The translations under genes were made by a program, and so were the position numbers. From Achromobacter deleyi (GTDB lineage: Bacteria; Pseudomonadota; Gammaproteobacteria; Burkholderiales; Burkholderiaceae_B), in contig NZ_CP065997.1 in NCBI RefSeq assembly GCF_016127315.1, positions 1,240,001 to 1,304,000 on the forward strand: a stretch of 64,000 nt of DNA, read 5' to 3'. Below the pieces are notes generated by a model. The model was not told where the DNA came from. It searched no databases and saw only the letters and a program-made list of their open reading frames with translations. This document shows positions 7,149-16,967 of the stretch, one piece after another. The number at the start of each line of letters is the position of its first letter. The first letter of the stretch is position 1.

Positions 7149-7976
7149 ATGCCCGAACTGGATCTGCCCATTGCCCTGGACTACGACGGCACGCTGGAAA
7201 CGCGCCTGTTCGACGACATCCGCCTGGCGGCCGCGCCAACCATTCCGGCCGCGCGCATCGATCCGCCGCGCGACCTGGCCAGCGCCGCCGAGCGGCACGC
7301 CGCCGGCGAATACGCCATCTGGAACACCGTGCATGACCTGTTCATCACCCAGGTGGCGGCGCACGCCATCGCCGGCCTGTTCCGCGACGACACCGATTTC
7401 CAGTTCGCGCTGGCGCGCCAGCTGGGCGATGACGCGGCCCACGCGGAATTCTCGCTGGCGCGCGCCACCCTGCTGCTGGAGCGCGATGTCCGGCCCGAGG
7501 TCGAGCAGGGCGTGCGCGACGCCTGGGACCTGGTCGGCGGCTTCGCGCTGCGCAACTGGCAGAACTTCCTGGCCTGGCAGTTCCACTACGAGCACTACAT
7601 CCTGGCGCGCCTGTTCGTGAACCGCCGCACCGCGCGGGTGCTGGATTTCGGCCATCGCGAATTCGGCGAGAACCGCATCCTGCCCGACGAAGAGGCGCAT
7701 CGCATCCGCATCACGCAGTGGTGGCTGCGCAAGCTGGCCGGCGCCAGCGAGACCGAACGCCACGAGTGGACCGAAGGCCTGATCCAGGCCGACGAGGACG
7801 TGCAGCGCCTCCTCGGCCCCTACCTGCGCGACTCCTGGCAGCTGAACCTGCGCGCCACCGGCCTGGATACCCGCAGCCACGTCGCGCTGTACGACGCCTG
7901 GCGGCGCGAACTGCTCGCCACCCTCCTGCGCGTGGCGCCCGACGACCTGCCCGCCCTGACCAGCCTGGCCGCCTGA
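7149..7976 (+). CDS. Ferritin-like diiron protein of unknown function, sulfur-acquisition locus
   Basis: 275-aa soluble protein not recognised as a named family. The helical pattern and spaced carboxylate/histidine pairs look like a four-helix ferritin-like diiron site: E54 in GEYAIWNTVHD, D95-x-x-H98 in DDAAHAEF, E148 in FHYEHYIL and E181-x-x-H184 in DEEAHRI. The second pair has Asp where Glu is usual. Proteins with this site are often oxygenases, oxidases or N-oxygenases. It is the first gene of an operon with a peptide/nickel-type ABC importer (37-base gap) and is divergent from the SfnB operon across the tandem repeat. A role in processing the imported compound is inference. The start ATG at 7149 has only a weak ribosome-binding site. 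Confidence 0.65.
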   Translation: MPELDLPIALDYDGTLETRLFDDIRLAAAPTIPAARIDPPRDLASAAERHAAGEYAIWNTVHDLFITQVAAHAIAGLFRDDTDFQFALARQLGDDAAHAEFSLARATLLLERDVRPEVEQGVRDAWDLVGGFALRNWQNFLAWQFHYEHYILARLFVNRRTARVLDFGHREFGENRILPDEEAHRIRITQWWLRKLAGASETERHEWTEGLIQADEDVQRLLGPYLRDSWQLNLRATGLDTRSHVALYDAWRRELLATLLRVAPDDLPALTSLAA

Positions 7977-8013
7977 CGCGGCCGCACTCCCCCTCACGAC
8001 CGAAGGAACCCGC

Positions 8014-9702
8014 ATGACCCAGCCCTTGCCCCCGGCGCCCGCCACCGACGCGCCGCAGGATGACGTCAACCCCCTGCGCCGCTGGCTGATGAGCGCCGGC
8101 GCGCTGATGGGCGCCGGCGCCCTCTTCCCCAACGTGATCTTCGCGCCCGCCTACGCCGATACCCAGAGCCTGCCGAACACGGTGCAGGGCGCGGCCAAGG
8201 GCGGCGTGCTGAACGCGGTGGTGCATCCCGAGCCGCCGACGCTGGCCTTCTACCTGAACTCGTCCACCCCCACCGGCGCCGTGGCCAGCAAGATCTTCGA
8301 CGGCCTGGTGGAATACGGCCCCGACCTGAAGCCGCGGCCGCAGCTGGCGGAAAGCTGGAGCGTGGCCGACGACGGCAAGACCATCACCTTCAAGCTGCGC
8401 CAGGGCGTGCAGTGGCACGACGGCAAGCCGTTCACCGCCGCCGACGTGAAATGGTCGGCCGAGGAAGTCTGGCTCAAGCACGCGCCCAGCGCGCGGCGCG
8501 TGTTCCAGTACCTGCAGCGGGTCGAGACGCCCGACGACCACACCGTGGTGCTGCACCTGTCGCAGCCCACGCCGGTGGCGCTGAACGCCATCGATTCGCT
8601 GGGCGCGCCGATCCTGCCGCGCCACCTGTTCGAGGGCACCGACATCCAGAACAACCCGTACAACAACAAGCCGGTGGGCACCGGGCCGTTCGTCTTCAAG
8701 GAATGGAACCGCGGCAACTACATCGTGCTGGAGCGCAACGAGCGCTACTGGCAGCCCGAACGCCCGTTCCTGGACCGCATCGTCTGGAAGATCGTGCCCG
8801 ACGTGTCCGGCCGCGCCACCGCGCTGGAGACGGGCGCGGTCTCGTATGGCGAGCGCAACCCGGTGGCGTTCACCGACGCCACCCGCCTGTCCAGGCTGCC
8901 CAAGCTGGCCGTGGACACCGCCGGCTACAACGGCTTCGCCGCCTGGCTGTGGCTGGAAGCCAACCTGCGCGACCCGATCCTGTCCAACCTCAAGGTGCGC
9001 CAGGCCATCGCCCACGCCGTCAACAAGCAGGCGCTGGTCAAGACCGTGTGGAACGGCTATGCCGAGCCGTTCGTCAGCCCGGTGCCGTCGCTGGTCAAGC
9101 CGTACCACAACCCCAACGTGCAACAGTACGCCTACGACCCTGCCCTGGCCGAGAAGCTGCTGGACGAGGCCGGCTATCCGCGCGGCGCCGGCGGCTGGCG
9201 CTTCGCGCTGACGCACGACTACATCCCGTTCGGCGACGACTACCGCCGCACCGGCGAATTCGTGCGGCAGGCGCTGCGCAAGATCGGCATCGACGTGACC
9301 CTGCGCGGCCTGGACCTGGCCACCTGGACCCGCAACGTCTTCACCGACTACAACTTCCAGCTCATCAGTTCGTGGGGCACGGTGCTGATCGACCCGCAGC
9401 TGGGCGTCGAGACGCGCTACTGGAGCAAGGCCGAGGCCCGCGGCACCCCCTGGTACAACGTGTCCGGCTACAACAACCCGGAGATGGATCGCGTCATCGA
9501 GGCGGCCCAGGTCGAGACCGATCCCAGGAAACGCATCGAGCAGTACAACGAGCTGCAACGGCTGGCGCAGCGCGACCTGCCGCTGATCGGCCTGTTCGAA
9601 TTCCGCTGGTTCGGCGTCTGGGACAAGCAGCTGCGCAACGTGACCGACGCCTCGTCGCACTCGCGCAACAACTTCGCCAACGTCTGGCTCGGCAAGGCCT
9701 GA
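8014..9702 (+). CDS. ABC transporter substrate-binding protein, peptide/nickel family (SBP_bac_5)
   Basis: 562-aa periplasmic receptor of the DppA/OppA/NikA class. The N-terminus has a twin-arginine-like signal (LRRWLMSAGALMGAGALFP) ending near PAYADTQS. The mature region shows family markers such as LAESWSVADDGKTITFKLRQ and GVQWHDGKPFTAADVKWS, then RYW and HAVNKQALVKTVWNG further on. A good ribosome-binding site (GAAGGA) precedes the ATG. It starts 37 bases after the ferritin-like gene and is followed by two permeases and a fused ATPase. In sulfur-scavenging loci such transporters can carry sulfur-containing peptides, glutathione or sulfonates; the substrate here is unknown. Confidence 0.9.
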   Translation: MTQPLPPAPATDAPQDDVNPLRRWLMSAGALMGAGALFPNVIFAPAYADTQSLPNTVQGAAKGGVLNAVVHPEPPTLAFYLNSSTPTGAVASKIFDGLVEYGPDLKPRPQLAESWSVADDGKTITFKLRQGVQWHDGKPFTAADVKWSAEEVWLKHAPSARRVFQYLQRVETPDDHTVVLHLSQPTPVALNAIDSLGAPILPRHLFEGTDIQNNPYNNKPVGTGPFVFKEWNRGNYIVLERNERYWQPERPFLDRIVWKIVPDVSGRATALETGAVSYGERNPVAFTDATRLSRLPKLAVDTAGYNGFAAWLWLEANLRDPILSNLKVRQAIAHAVNKQALVKTVWNGYAEPFVSPVPSLVKPYHNPNVQQYAYDPALAEKLLDEAGYPRGAGGWRFALTHDYIPFGDDYRRTGEFVRQALRKIGIDVTLRGLDLATWTRNVFTDYNFQLISSWGTVLIDPQLGVETRYWSKAEARGTPWYNVSGYNNPEMDRVIEAAQVETDPRKRIEQYNELQRLAQRDLPLIGLFEFRWFGVWDKQLRNVTDASSHSRNNFANVWLGKA

Positions 9703-9714
9703 GGGTCAGGCACC

Positions 9715-10692
9715 ATGCTCGCGCGCCTGCCCCGCCCCGTCCGCTACCTGCTGCAGATCCTGTTCGTGGTGGCCGCCACCGGGGTGGCCAACTTCTTCCT
9801 GCTCAAGCTGGTGCCGGGCGACCTGGTGGACGTGATCGCCGCCGAGAACAGCGGCATCACCCCCGCCCACGTGGCCGAGCTGCGCCAGGCCTACGGGCTG
9901 GACCAGGGCGTGCTGTCGCAGCTGGGGTATTACCTCAAGAGCCTGGCGTCGCTGGACCTGGGCTACTCGTTCCGCTATGGCGAGCCGGTGGCCGGCCTGA
10001 TCCTGGGGCGCCTGCCGGCCACGCTGGCCCTGATCGGCACCGGCCTGGCACTGTCGGTGGCGCTGGGCGTGCTGCTGGGCGTGCTGGCGGCGCGCCGGCC
10101 ACACGGCCTGCTGGACACGCTGCTGTCGGGCCTGGCCACGGCGGGCTATTCGGCGCCGATGTTCTGGACCGCGCTGATGCTGATCGTCGGCTTCGGCGTG
10201 CACCTGGACTGGCTGCCGGTGGGCGGCATCCGCGACGTCGGCGCCGCCTACACCGGCTGGGCGCTGTGGCTGGACTATGCGCGCCACCTGGCGCTGCCGG
10301 TGGTCACGGTGGCGATCTACTACGTCGCCATCTACGCGCGGCTGTCGCGCGCCTCCATGATCGAGACGCTGCAGGAAGACTACATCCGCACCGCCCGCGC
10401 CCGCGGCAACGGCGAGGCCCGCGTGATCTGGCGCCACGCGCTGCGCAACGCCATCCTGCCGGTGGTTACCATGCTCGGCCTGCAGAGCAGCGCGCTGCTG
10501 GGCGGCAGCATCGTGGTCGAGACCGTGTTCGCCTGGCCCGGCCTGGGCCAGCTGTCATTCGAGGCCATCGCCAGCCGCGACGTCAACCTGCTGCTGGGCA
10601 TCCTGCTGATGAGCGCGGCGCTGGTGGCGGCGATGAACATCGCCGTGGACGCCTGCTACGGCCTGCTCGACCCGCGAGTGAGAAAAGCATGA
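9715..10692 (+). CDS. ABC transporter permease, DppB type
   Basis: 325-aa inner-membrane permease of the peptide/nickel importer family. It has an N-terminal transmembrane helix and the DppB-like periplasmic segment LVPGDLVDVIAAENSG. The conserved cytoplasmic EAA-type loop EDYIRTARARGNGEARVIWR couples to the ATPase. Five to six hydrophobic segments are evident. Its stop codon overlaps the next start (ATGA at 10689), which indicates translational coupling with the second permease. It follows the receptor gene by 12 bases. Confidence 0.92.
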   Translation: MLARLPRPVRYLLQILFVVAATGVANFFLLKLVPGDLVDVIAAENSGITPAHVAELRQAYGLDQGVLSQLGYYLKSLASLDLGYSFRYGEPVAGLILGRLPATLALIGTGLALSVALGVLLGVLAARRPHGLLDTLLSGLATAGYSAPMFWTALMLIVGFGVHLDWLPVGGIRDVGAAYTGWALWLDYARHLALPVVTVAIYYVAIYARLSRASMIETLQEDYIRTARARGNGEARVIWRHALRNAILPVVTMLGLQSSALLGGSIVVETVFAWPGLGQLSFEAIASRDVNLLLGILLMSAALVAAMNIAVDACYGLLDPRVRKA

Positions 10693-11569
10693 AACGTCCC
10701 CTGCTTGCCCTGACGCGCCTGCTGCGCGCACCGTCCGCCGCCATCGGCGCGGCCGTCCTGCTGTTGCTGCTGGGCGCCGCGGCCACCGCCGGCTGGCTGT
10801 ATCCGGGCGACCCGCTCGAAATGGTCGGCGCCCCCTTCACCTGGCCGGGCGCCGACGCGGAGTTTCCGGCCGGCACCGACCTGATGGGCCGCGACATCCT
10901 GGCCGGCCTGTTCCATGGCGCCCGCATCTCGCTGCTGGTGGGCGGCGCGTCCGCCGCCATCGCCCTGGCGCTGGGGCTGCTGGTGGGCGCCATCGCCGGC
11001 TATGCCGGGCCGCGCGTGGACGCCGTGCTGATGCGCCTGACCGAACTGTTCCAGACGGTGCCCTCGTTCCTGCTGGCGATCGTGCTGGTGGCGATCCTGG
11101 GGCCGTCGCTGTCGACCATCATCTTCGCGCTGGGCGTGACCTCCTGGACAGGCATCGCGCGCCTGACGCGCGGCGAGTTCATCACCCTGCGCGAACGCGA
11201 ATTCGTGCGCGCCGCGCAGGCGCTGGGCGCCGGCCACGCCCGCATCATCTTCCGCGAGATCCTGCCCAACGCGCTGCCGCCCATCATCGTCACCACCGCC
11301 GTGCTGGTGGCCAACGCCATCCTGTCCGAGGCCGGCCTGTCGTTCCTCGGCCTGGGCGACCCCAACGTGGTCAGCTGGGGCAGCATGGTCGGCGCCGGCC
11401 GCGAAGCGCTGCGCACCGCCTGGTACATGACCGCCCTGCCGGGCCTGACCATCATGGCGGCCGTGCTGGCCCTGAACCTGCTGAGCGATGCCGTCAACGA
11501 CGCGCTCAACCCCAAGCTGCGGCGGCGCGCCGCCGCCGCGCCCGCCGCCCCGCTACCGACTTCCTCCCC

Positions 11570-11573
<4 letters not shown>
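10689..11573 (+). CDS. ABC transporter permease, DppC type
   Basis: 294-aa second inner-membrane permease. The start ATG overlaps the stop of the DppB-like gene by four bases. An N-terminal helix is followed by the DppC signature AGTDLMGRDILAGLFHGARI and the coupling loop EFVRAAQALGAGHARIIFRE. SEAGLSFLGLGDP near the C-terminal third is highly conserved in this subfamily. A much longer open frame covering it from 8412 is an artefact: its first part is an out-of-frame reading of the receptor and first permease. It also overlaps the ATPase gene by four bases. Confidence 0.92.
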
Positions 11574-13279
<1,706 letters not shown>

Positions 13280-13388
13280 CGCGGCCCTGCGCGGCGATCA
13301 TCCGAACGCGGTACTGGATTGCGGGCAGGGGCGGGCCTATACTGGATTCGCCCTTGCTGGACGTTCCTTTTCTCAAAGGAGACGCAAC

Positions 13389-13826
13389 ATGTACAGGCAT
13401 CTGCTCATCGCCGTGGATGGCTCGCTGCTGTCCGAGTCGGCGTTCAAGAAGGCGCTCCTTTTCGCCAAGGAAATGAACGCCACCGTCACCCTGCTGCGCG
13501 CCATTCCGGAAGACCACCTGACGGTCTACCAGGCCGAAATGCTCGGTGCCCACCAACCACAGCACACCGACCAGGCCCGCAAGAACGCCACCGCCTATCT
13601 GGAAGGCCTGGAAACCGAGGCCTGCCATGCGCTGGTGCCGTGCAATACCGCGGTAGTGGTCAACGACCATCCACACGAAGCCATCGTCGACACGGCGCAG
13701 CAACGCGGCTGCGACCTGATCGTGATGGGATCGCACGGCCGCCACGGCATGACCGGCTTCCTGCTCGGCAGCGAAACCCAGCGCGTGCTGGCGCGCACCA
13801 AGCTGCCGGTGCTGGTGTTCCGCTAG
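13389..13826 (+). CDS. Universal stress protein, UspA family
   Basis: 145-aa single-domain Usp of the ATP-binding type. The nucleotide motif G-x2-G-x9-G-S is visible in the segment GSHGRHGMTGFLLGSETQ near the C-terminus, and the N-terminal strand YRHLLIAVDGS carries the family aspartate. A strong ribosome-binding site (AAAGGAG) precedes the ATG. A -10-like TATACT is present at 13338-13343 but no matching -35 was recognised. It is a single gene, convergent with the reductase gene at 13851, and is probably a stress or stationary-phase protein unrelated to either neighbouring operon. Confidence 0.92.
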   Translation: MYRHLLIAVDGSLLSESAFKKALLFAKEMNATVTLLRAIPEDHLTVYQAEMLGAHQPQHTDQARKNATAYLEGLETEACHALVPCNTAVVVNDHPHEAIVDTAQQRGCDLIVMGSHGRHGMTGFLLGSETQRVLARTKLPVLVFR

Positions 13827-13850
13827 GCGGGCTTTGCCAGCGGCGTCGCC

Positions 13851-14867
13851 TTATGGCATCGCCGCCGTGGCTGGCGCGTGCTGAAAGGTGAAGCTGTCGG
13901 CGTAGACGTGGTCGAGGCTGGCGCCGCGCCCTGCCAGCAGCGCGGTCGCCTCGCTGATCATCGCCGGCGCGCCGCACAGATAGAAGGCGTGCTCGGACAG
14001 GTCGCCGTGGTCTTGCAGCACCGCCTGCTGCACGTGGCCGCGGCGGCCCTGCCAACCGGCGTCGGCGCGCGACAGCACCGGCACGAAATTGAACTCGTAC
14101 AGGCGACCCGCCCAGCCCGCGATCTGATCGCGCAGGTACAGGTCGGCCTCGGTCCGCATGCCCCAATAGAGCGTGACCGGCGGGCAATCGTCGTTGTCCA
14201 GCAGCGATTCCAGGATGGCCTTGATCGGCGCGATGCCGGTGCCGGTGGCCATCATGATCATCGGCCGCCAGTCTTCCTCGTGGTAGCTGAACACCCCCAG
14301 CGGCGCCTCGATCTCGAGCGCGGCGCCCGGCCGCGCCTGGCCCAGCCAATGGTCGGTGTAGCGGCCGCCCGGAATGCGGCGCACGTGGAAGTCCACCAGG
14401 TTGCCGGCGGGCGCCGAGGCCATCGAGAAGCTGCGGGTGGCGCCGTCCGGCAGCACCACGTTCATGTACTGCCCGGGCGCGTAGTCCAGCGGCGCGTCCG
14501 GCGGCAGCGCCAGCGTCAGGTGGGTGACGTCGTCGCACAGCGCCGCGATGCGGTGCACGGTGGCGTCCAGCCGCCGCGGCTCGGCGAACTGGCGGGTGTT
14601 GGCGACGCTGATGGTCAGGTCGGCGCACGGCCGCGCCTGGCAGGCCAGGGCATAGCCCTGGGCCGCCTCTTCCGGCGTCAATGCCATCGGAAACTCGTCG
14701 TAGGCGACCGTCCCTTCGGCCAGCTTGATACGGCAGGTGCCGCAGCCGCCGAAAGTGCATTCGTGCGGCAGCCGCACCGCGGCGCGCTCGGCCGCCGCCA
14801 GCACGGATTCGCCGGCCTCGGCCTCGAAGGTCTGGCCGGTCTCGAGCAGATGGACGCGATATGCCAT
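13851..14867 (-). CDS. Ferredoxin-NAD(P)H reductase with N-terminal [2Fe-2S] domain (BenC/phenol hydroxylase type)
   Basis: 338-aa electron-transfer flavoprotein. The N-terminal plant-type [2Fe-2S] domain has cysteines C37, C42, C45 and C76. A ferredoxin-reductase domain follows, with the FAD motif RSFSMAS and the NAD(P)-binding segment MMATGTGIAPIKAI, ending with YLCGAP. Such proteins move electrons from NAD(P)H to oxygenases. It is last in the leftward run ALDH - GlcG/HbpS - reductase (22-base gap), and is the only reductase near the diiron oxidase and two ferredoxins at 20.3-22.2 kb, so it probably drives that oxygenase (inference). Confidence 0.9.
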   Translation of the reverse strand: MAYRVHLLETGQTFEAEAGESVLAAAERAAVRLPHECTFGGCGTCRIKLAEGTVAYDEFPMALTPEEAAQGYALACQARPCADLTISVANTRQFAEPRRLDATVHRIAALCDDVTHLTLALPPDAPLDYAPGQYMNVVLPDGATRSFSMASAPAGNLVDFHVRRIPGGRYTDHWLGQARPGAALEIEAPLGVFSYHEEDWRPMIMMATGTGIAPIKAILESLLDNDDCPPVTLYWGMRTEADLYLRDQIAGWAGRLYEFNFVPVLSRADAGWQGRRGHVQQAVLQDHGDLSEHAFYLCGAPAMISEATALLAGRGASLDHVYADSFTFQHAPATAAMP

Positions 14868-14889
14868 GGAATTCCCCGCCAGCCGGCGC

Positions 14890-15369
14890 TTATTTCTTGA
14901 TGTCCGCCTGCACCAGCACCTTCATGCCGCGCGGCTCCAGCATTTCGGCCAGCGCCGTCAGCGCCGCCAGGCCCGCCTGGGTGTCCTGTTCGCCGTTGCC
15001 GCCGCTCAGGCCGACGCCGCCGATGACCTCGTCGTTGACCACGATGGGAAAGCCGCCCACGAACGCCGCGAACTTGCCCTCGAAGCTCCACTGGATGCCG
15101 AAGGCTTCGTTGCCGGGCAGCGCCGGCCCGTTGGGCGGCGTGGTGAACAGATGCGTCGAGCGCTTGTGGCCGGCGGCGGTGAAGGCCTTGTTCCAGGCGA
15201 TCTGCGGGCCTGTGATGCGGGCGCCGTCCATGCGTTCCAGCGCGATCGGGTAGCCGCCGTCGTCGACGATGCACACCGATTCCAGCACGCCGATCTGTTC
15301 CGATCGGGCGATGGCCGCGCGCACCATGGCGCGCGCTTCTTCCAGTTCCAGGCGATAGATCTGCTTCAT
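14890..15369 (-). CDS. GlcG/HbpS family protein (DUF336)
   Basis: 159-aa protein of the GlcG/HbpS fold, in which some members bind haem or cobalamin and others are found next to glycolate, diol or aromatic catabolism genes without known activity. The motifs LEEARAMVRAAIARSEQIGV, VDDGGYPIALERMDG and the C-terminal GGVGLSGGNGEQDT are typical. No signal peptide is seen, so it should be cytoplasmic. It lies between the aldehyde dehydrogenase (20-base gap) and the reductase (22-base gap), in the same direction, so it is probably part of the same catabolic unit. No specific role can be read from sequence. Confidence 0.88.
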   Translation of the reverse strand: MKQIYRLELEEARAMVRAAIARSEQIGVLESVCIVDDGGYPIALERMDGARITGPQIAWNKAFTAAGHKRSTHLFTTPPNGPALPGNEAFGIQWSFEGKFAAFVGGFPIVVNDEVIGGVGLSGGNGEQDTQAGLAALTALAEMLEPRGMKVLVQADIKK

Positions 15370-15389
15370 GTCTGTTCTCCAAAGGGCCG

Positions 15390-16850
15390 TCAGCCGGCGC
15401 GATAGACGGTCTTGATCTGGGTGTAGAACTCCAGCCCGACCCGGCCCGATTCACGGAAGGTCGAGGTGCTGGAGCTTTTCAGGCCGCCGAACGGCGCATT
15501 GATGAGATTGCCGGTGGTGGTGCGGTTGATCTTGACGGTGCCGGCCTGGATGTCGCGGGCGAAGCGATGGGCGTAGCGCGCGTCGGTGGTGGCGATGGCG
15601 GCGGCCAGGCCGTACTCGGTGTCGTTGGCGCAGGCGATGGCCTCGTCGTAGCCGTCCACCGCGATCAGCGCTAGCACCGGCCCGAAGATTTCCTCGCGCG
15701 CAATGCGCATCTGCTGCGTCACGTCGGTGAACAGGGCCGGAGTCACGTAATAGCCGCGCTCGTAGCCCGGGCCCTCCAGGCGATCACCGCCGATCAGATG
15801 GGTGGCTTCCTGCTTGCCCAGCGCGACGTAGCTCAGCACCGTGTCGAGCTGCTTGCGGGTGGCCAGCGGCCCCAGGTCGAAATTGCCCTCCAGGCCGTTG
15901 CCGATGGTCAGCTTGGCCATGCGCGCCAGCAGCTTCTCGGTGAACGCCGGCAGCACCTTGCGGTCGACCAGCAGCCGGCTGGTGCCGGTGCAAGCCTGGC
16001 CGCTGAGCGAGAACCCGCCCTTGACCGCCAGGTCCACCGCGCGATCCAGGTCGGCGTCGGCCAGCACGATCAGCGGGTTCTTGCCGCCCAGTTCCATCTG
16101 CGTGCGCGTGGTCAGGCCGGCGCCGCGGTGGATCTGCTCGCCGGCGGAGGTCGAGCCGGTGAAGGAGATGGCGCGCACCGCCGGCGCGGTGGTGATGGCC
16201 TGCCCCACCTTCGAGGCCAGCCCCGTCACGAAATTCAGCACCCCCGGCGGCAACCCCGCCTCGATCAGCGCCTGCGCCAGGCGATAGCCGGACAGCGGCG
16301 CGTCCGACGACGGCTTGAACACCACGGTATTGCCGGTGATCAGCGCCGGCGCGATCTTGCGCGCCGGAATCGAAATCGGGAAGTTCCACGGCGAAATCAC
16401 CGTCACCACCCCCAGCGGCTCGCGCTGGCTGTAGACCACCATGTCCGGATCGTCGTTGACGAAGGTCTCGCCGGTGAAGGACTGCCCTTCCACCGCATAG
16501 AAGCGCAGGGTCTGGGCCGAGCGCAGCACTTCGTCGCGCGCCAGCGCCAGGCCCTTGCCTTCCTCGCGGGTCAGTTCGCGCGCCACGCTGTCGGCGCGGT
16601 CTTCCAGCAGCTGGGCGGCGCGCAGCAGGATGGCGGCGCGCTTGGAGATCGGCGTGTCGCGCCAGGCGGGAAAGGCGGCGGCCGCCGCCGCCACGGCGCG
16701 GGCGCCATCGGTGGCGTCCGATTGCTGGAACCGCCCCACCACGTCGGCGCTGTCGGCCGGGTTCAGGTTCGGCGCCGTCGCGCCCGAAGCGCAGGCGACC
16801 CATTCGCCGCCGATGTGATTCAGAAATGCCTGCTGCGAAAGCTCGTCCAC
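15390..16850 (-). CDS. Aldehyde dehydrogenase, NAD(P)-dependent (semialdehyde-type)
   Basis: 486-aa enzyme of the ALDH superfamily that oxidises an aldehyde to a carboxylate. Numbered from the chosen start, the catalytic residues are N156 (SPWNFP), E253 (MELGGKNP) and C287 (SGQACTGTSR). The C-terminal INAPFGGLK resembles alpha-ketoglutarate-semialdehyde and vanillin/benzaldehyde-type enzymes. The GTG at 16850 is taken as start because AAAGGAAGGA lies seven bases upstream and the N-terminus then matches family length; an ATG at 16919 would overlap the shared promoter motif. It is the first gene of the leftward ALDH-HbpS-reductase operon. Its substrate is probably the product of the nearby diiron oxidase (inference). 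Confidence 0.88.
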   Translation of the reverse strand: MDELSQQAFLNHIGGEWVACASGATAPNLNPADSADVVGRFQQSDATDGARAVAAAAAAFPAWRDTPISKRAAILLRAAQLLEDRADSVARELTREEGKGLALARDEVLRSAQTLRFYAVEGQSFTGETFVNDDPDMVVYSQREPLGVVTVISPWNFPISIPARKIAPALITGNTVVFKPSSDAPLSGYRLAQALIEAGLPPGVLNFVTGLASKVGQAITTAPAVRAISFTGSTSAGEQIHRGAGLTTRTQMELGGKNPLIVLADADLDRAVDLAVKGGFSLSGQACTGTSRLLVDRKVLPAFTEKLLARMAKLTIGNGLEGNFDLGPLATRKQLDTVLSYVALGKQEATHLIGGDRLEGPGYERGYYVTPALFTDVTQQMRIAREEIFGPVLALIAVDGYDEAIACANDTEYGLAAAIATTDARYAHRFARDIQAGTVKINRTTTGNLINAPFGGLKSSSTSTFRESGRVGLEFYTQIKTVYRAG

Positions 16851-16912
16851 GGAAGTCCTTCCTTTGCCGGGCTGGCCGGGATGCCCTGAAATTGGCCGTC
16901 TGAGGTAATTTC

Positions 16913-16926
16913 TGAACATTGTATAC
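16913..16926. promoter_or_regulatory. Shared promoter/operator motif upstream of the aldehyde dehydrogenase
   Basis: TGAACATTGTATAC occurs here and, identically over 14 bases, at 22255-22268 upstream of the diiron oxidase gene. Read on the minus strand it is GTATACAATGTTCA, so the -10-like TATACAAT faces the ALDH gene 60-70 bases away. The GTATAC core is palindromic, as in many GntR-family operators. A GntR gene lies at 19.5 kb. Confidence 0.6.
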
Positions 16927-16967
16927 TTTAATCCAAATGGTTCGATCCGCGTAAACCCGAATCGGCG

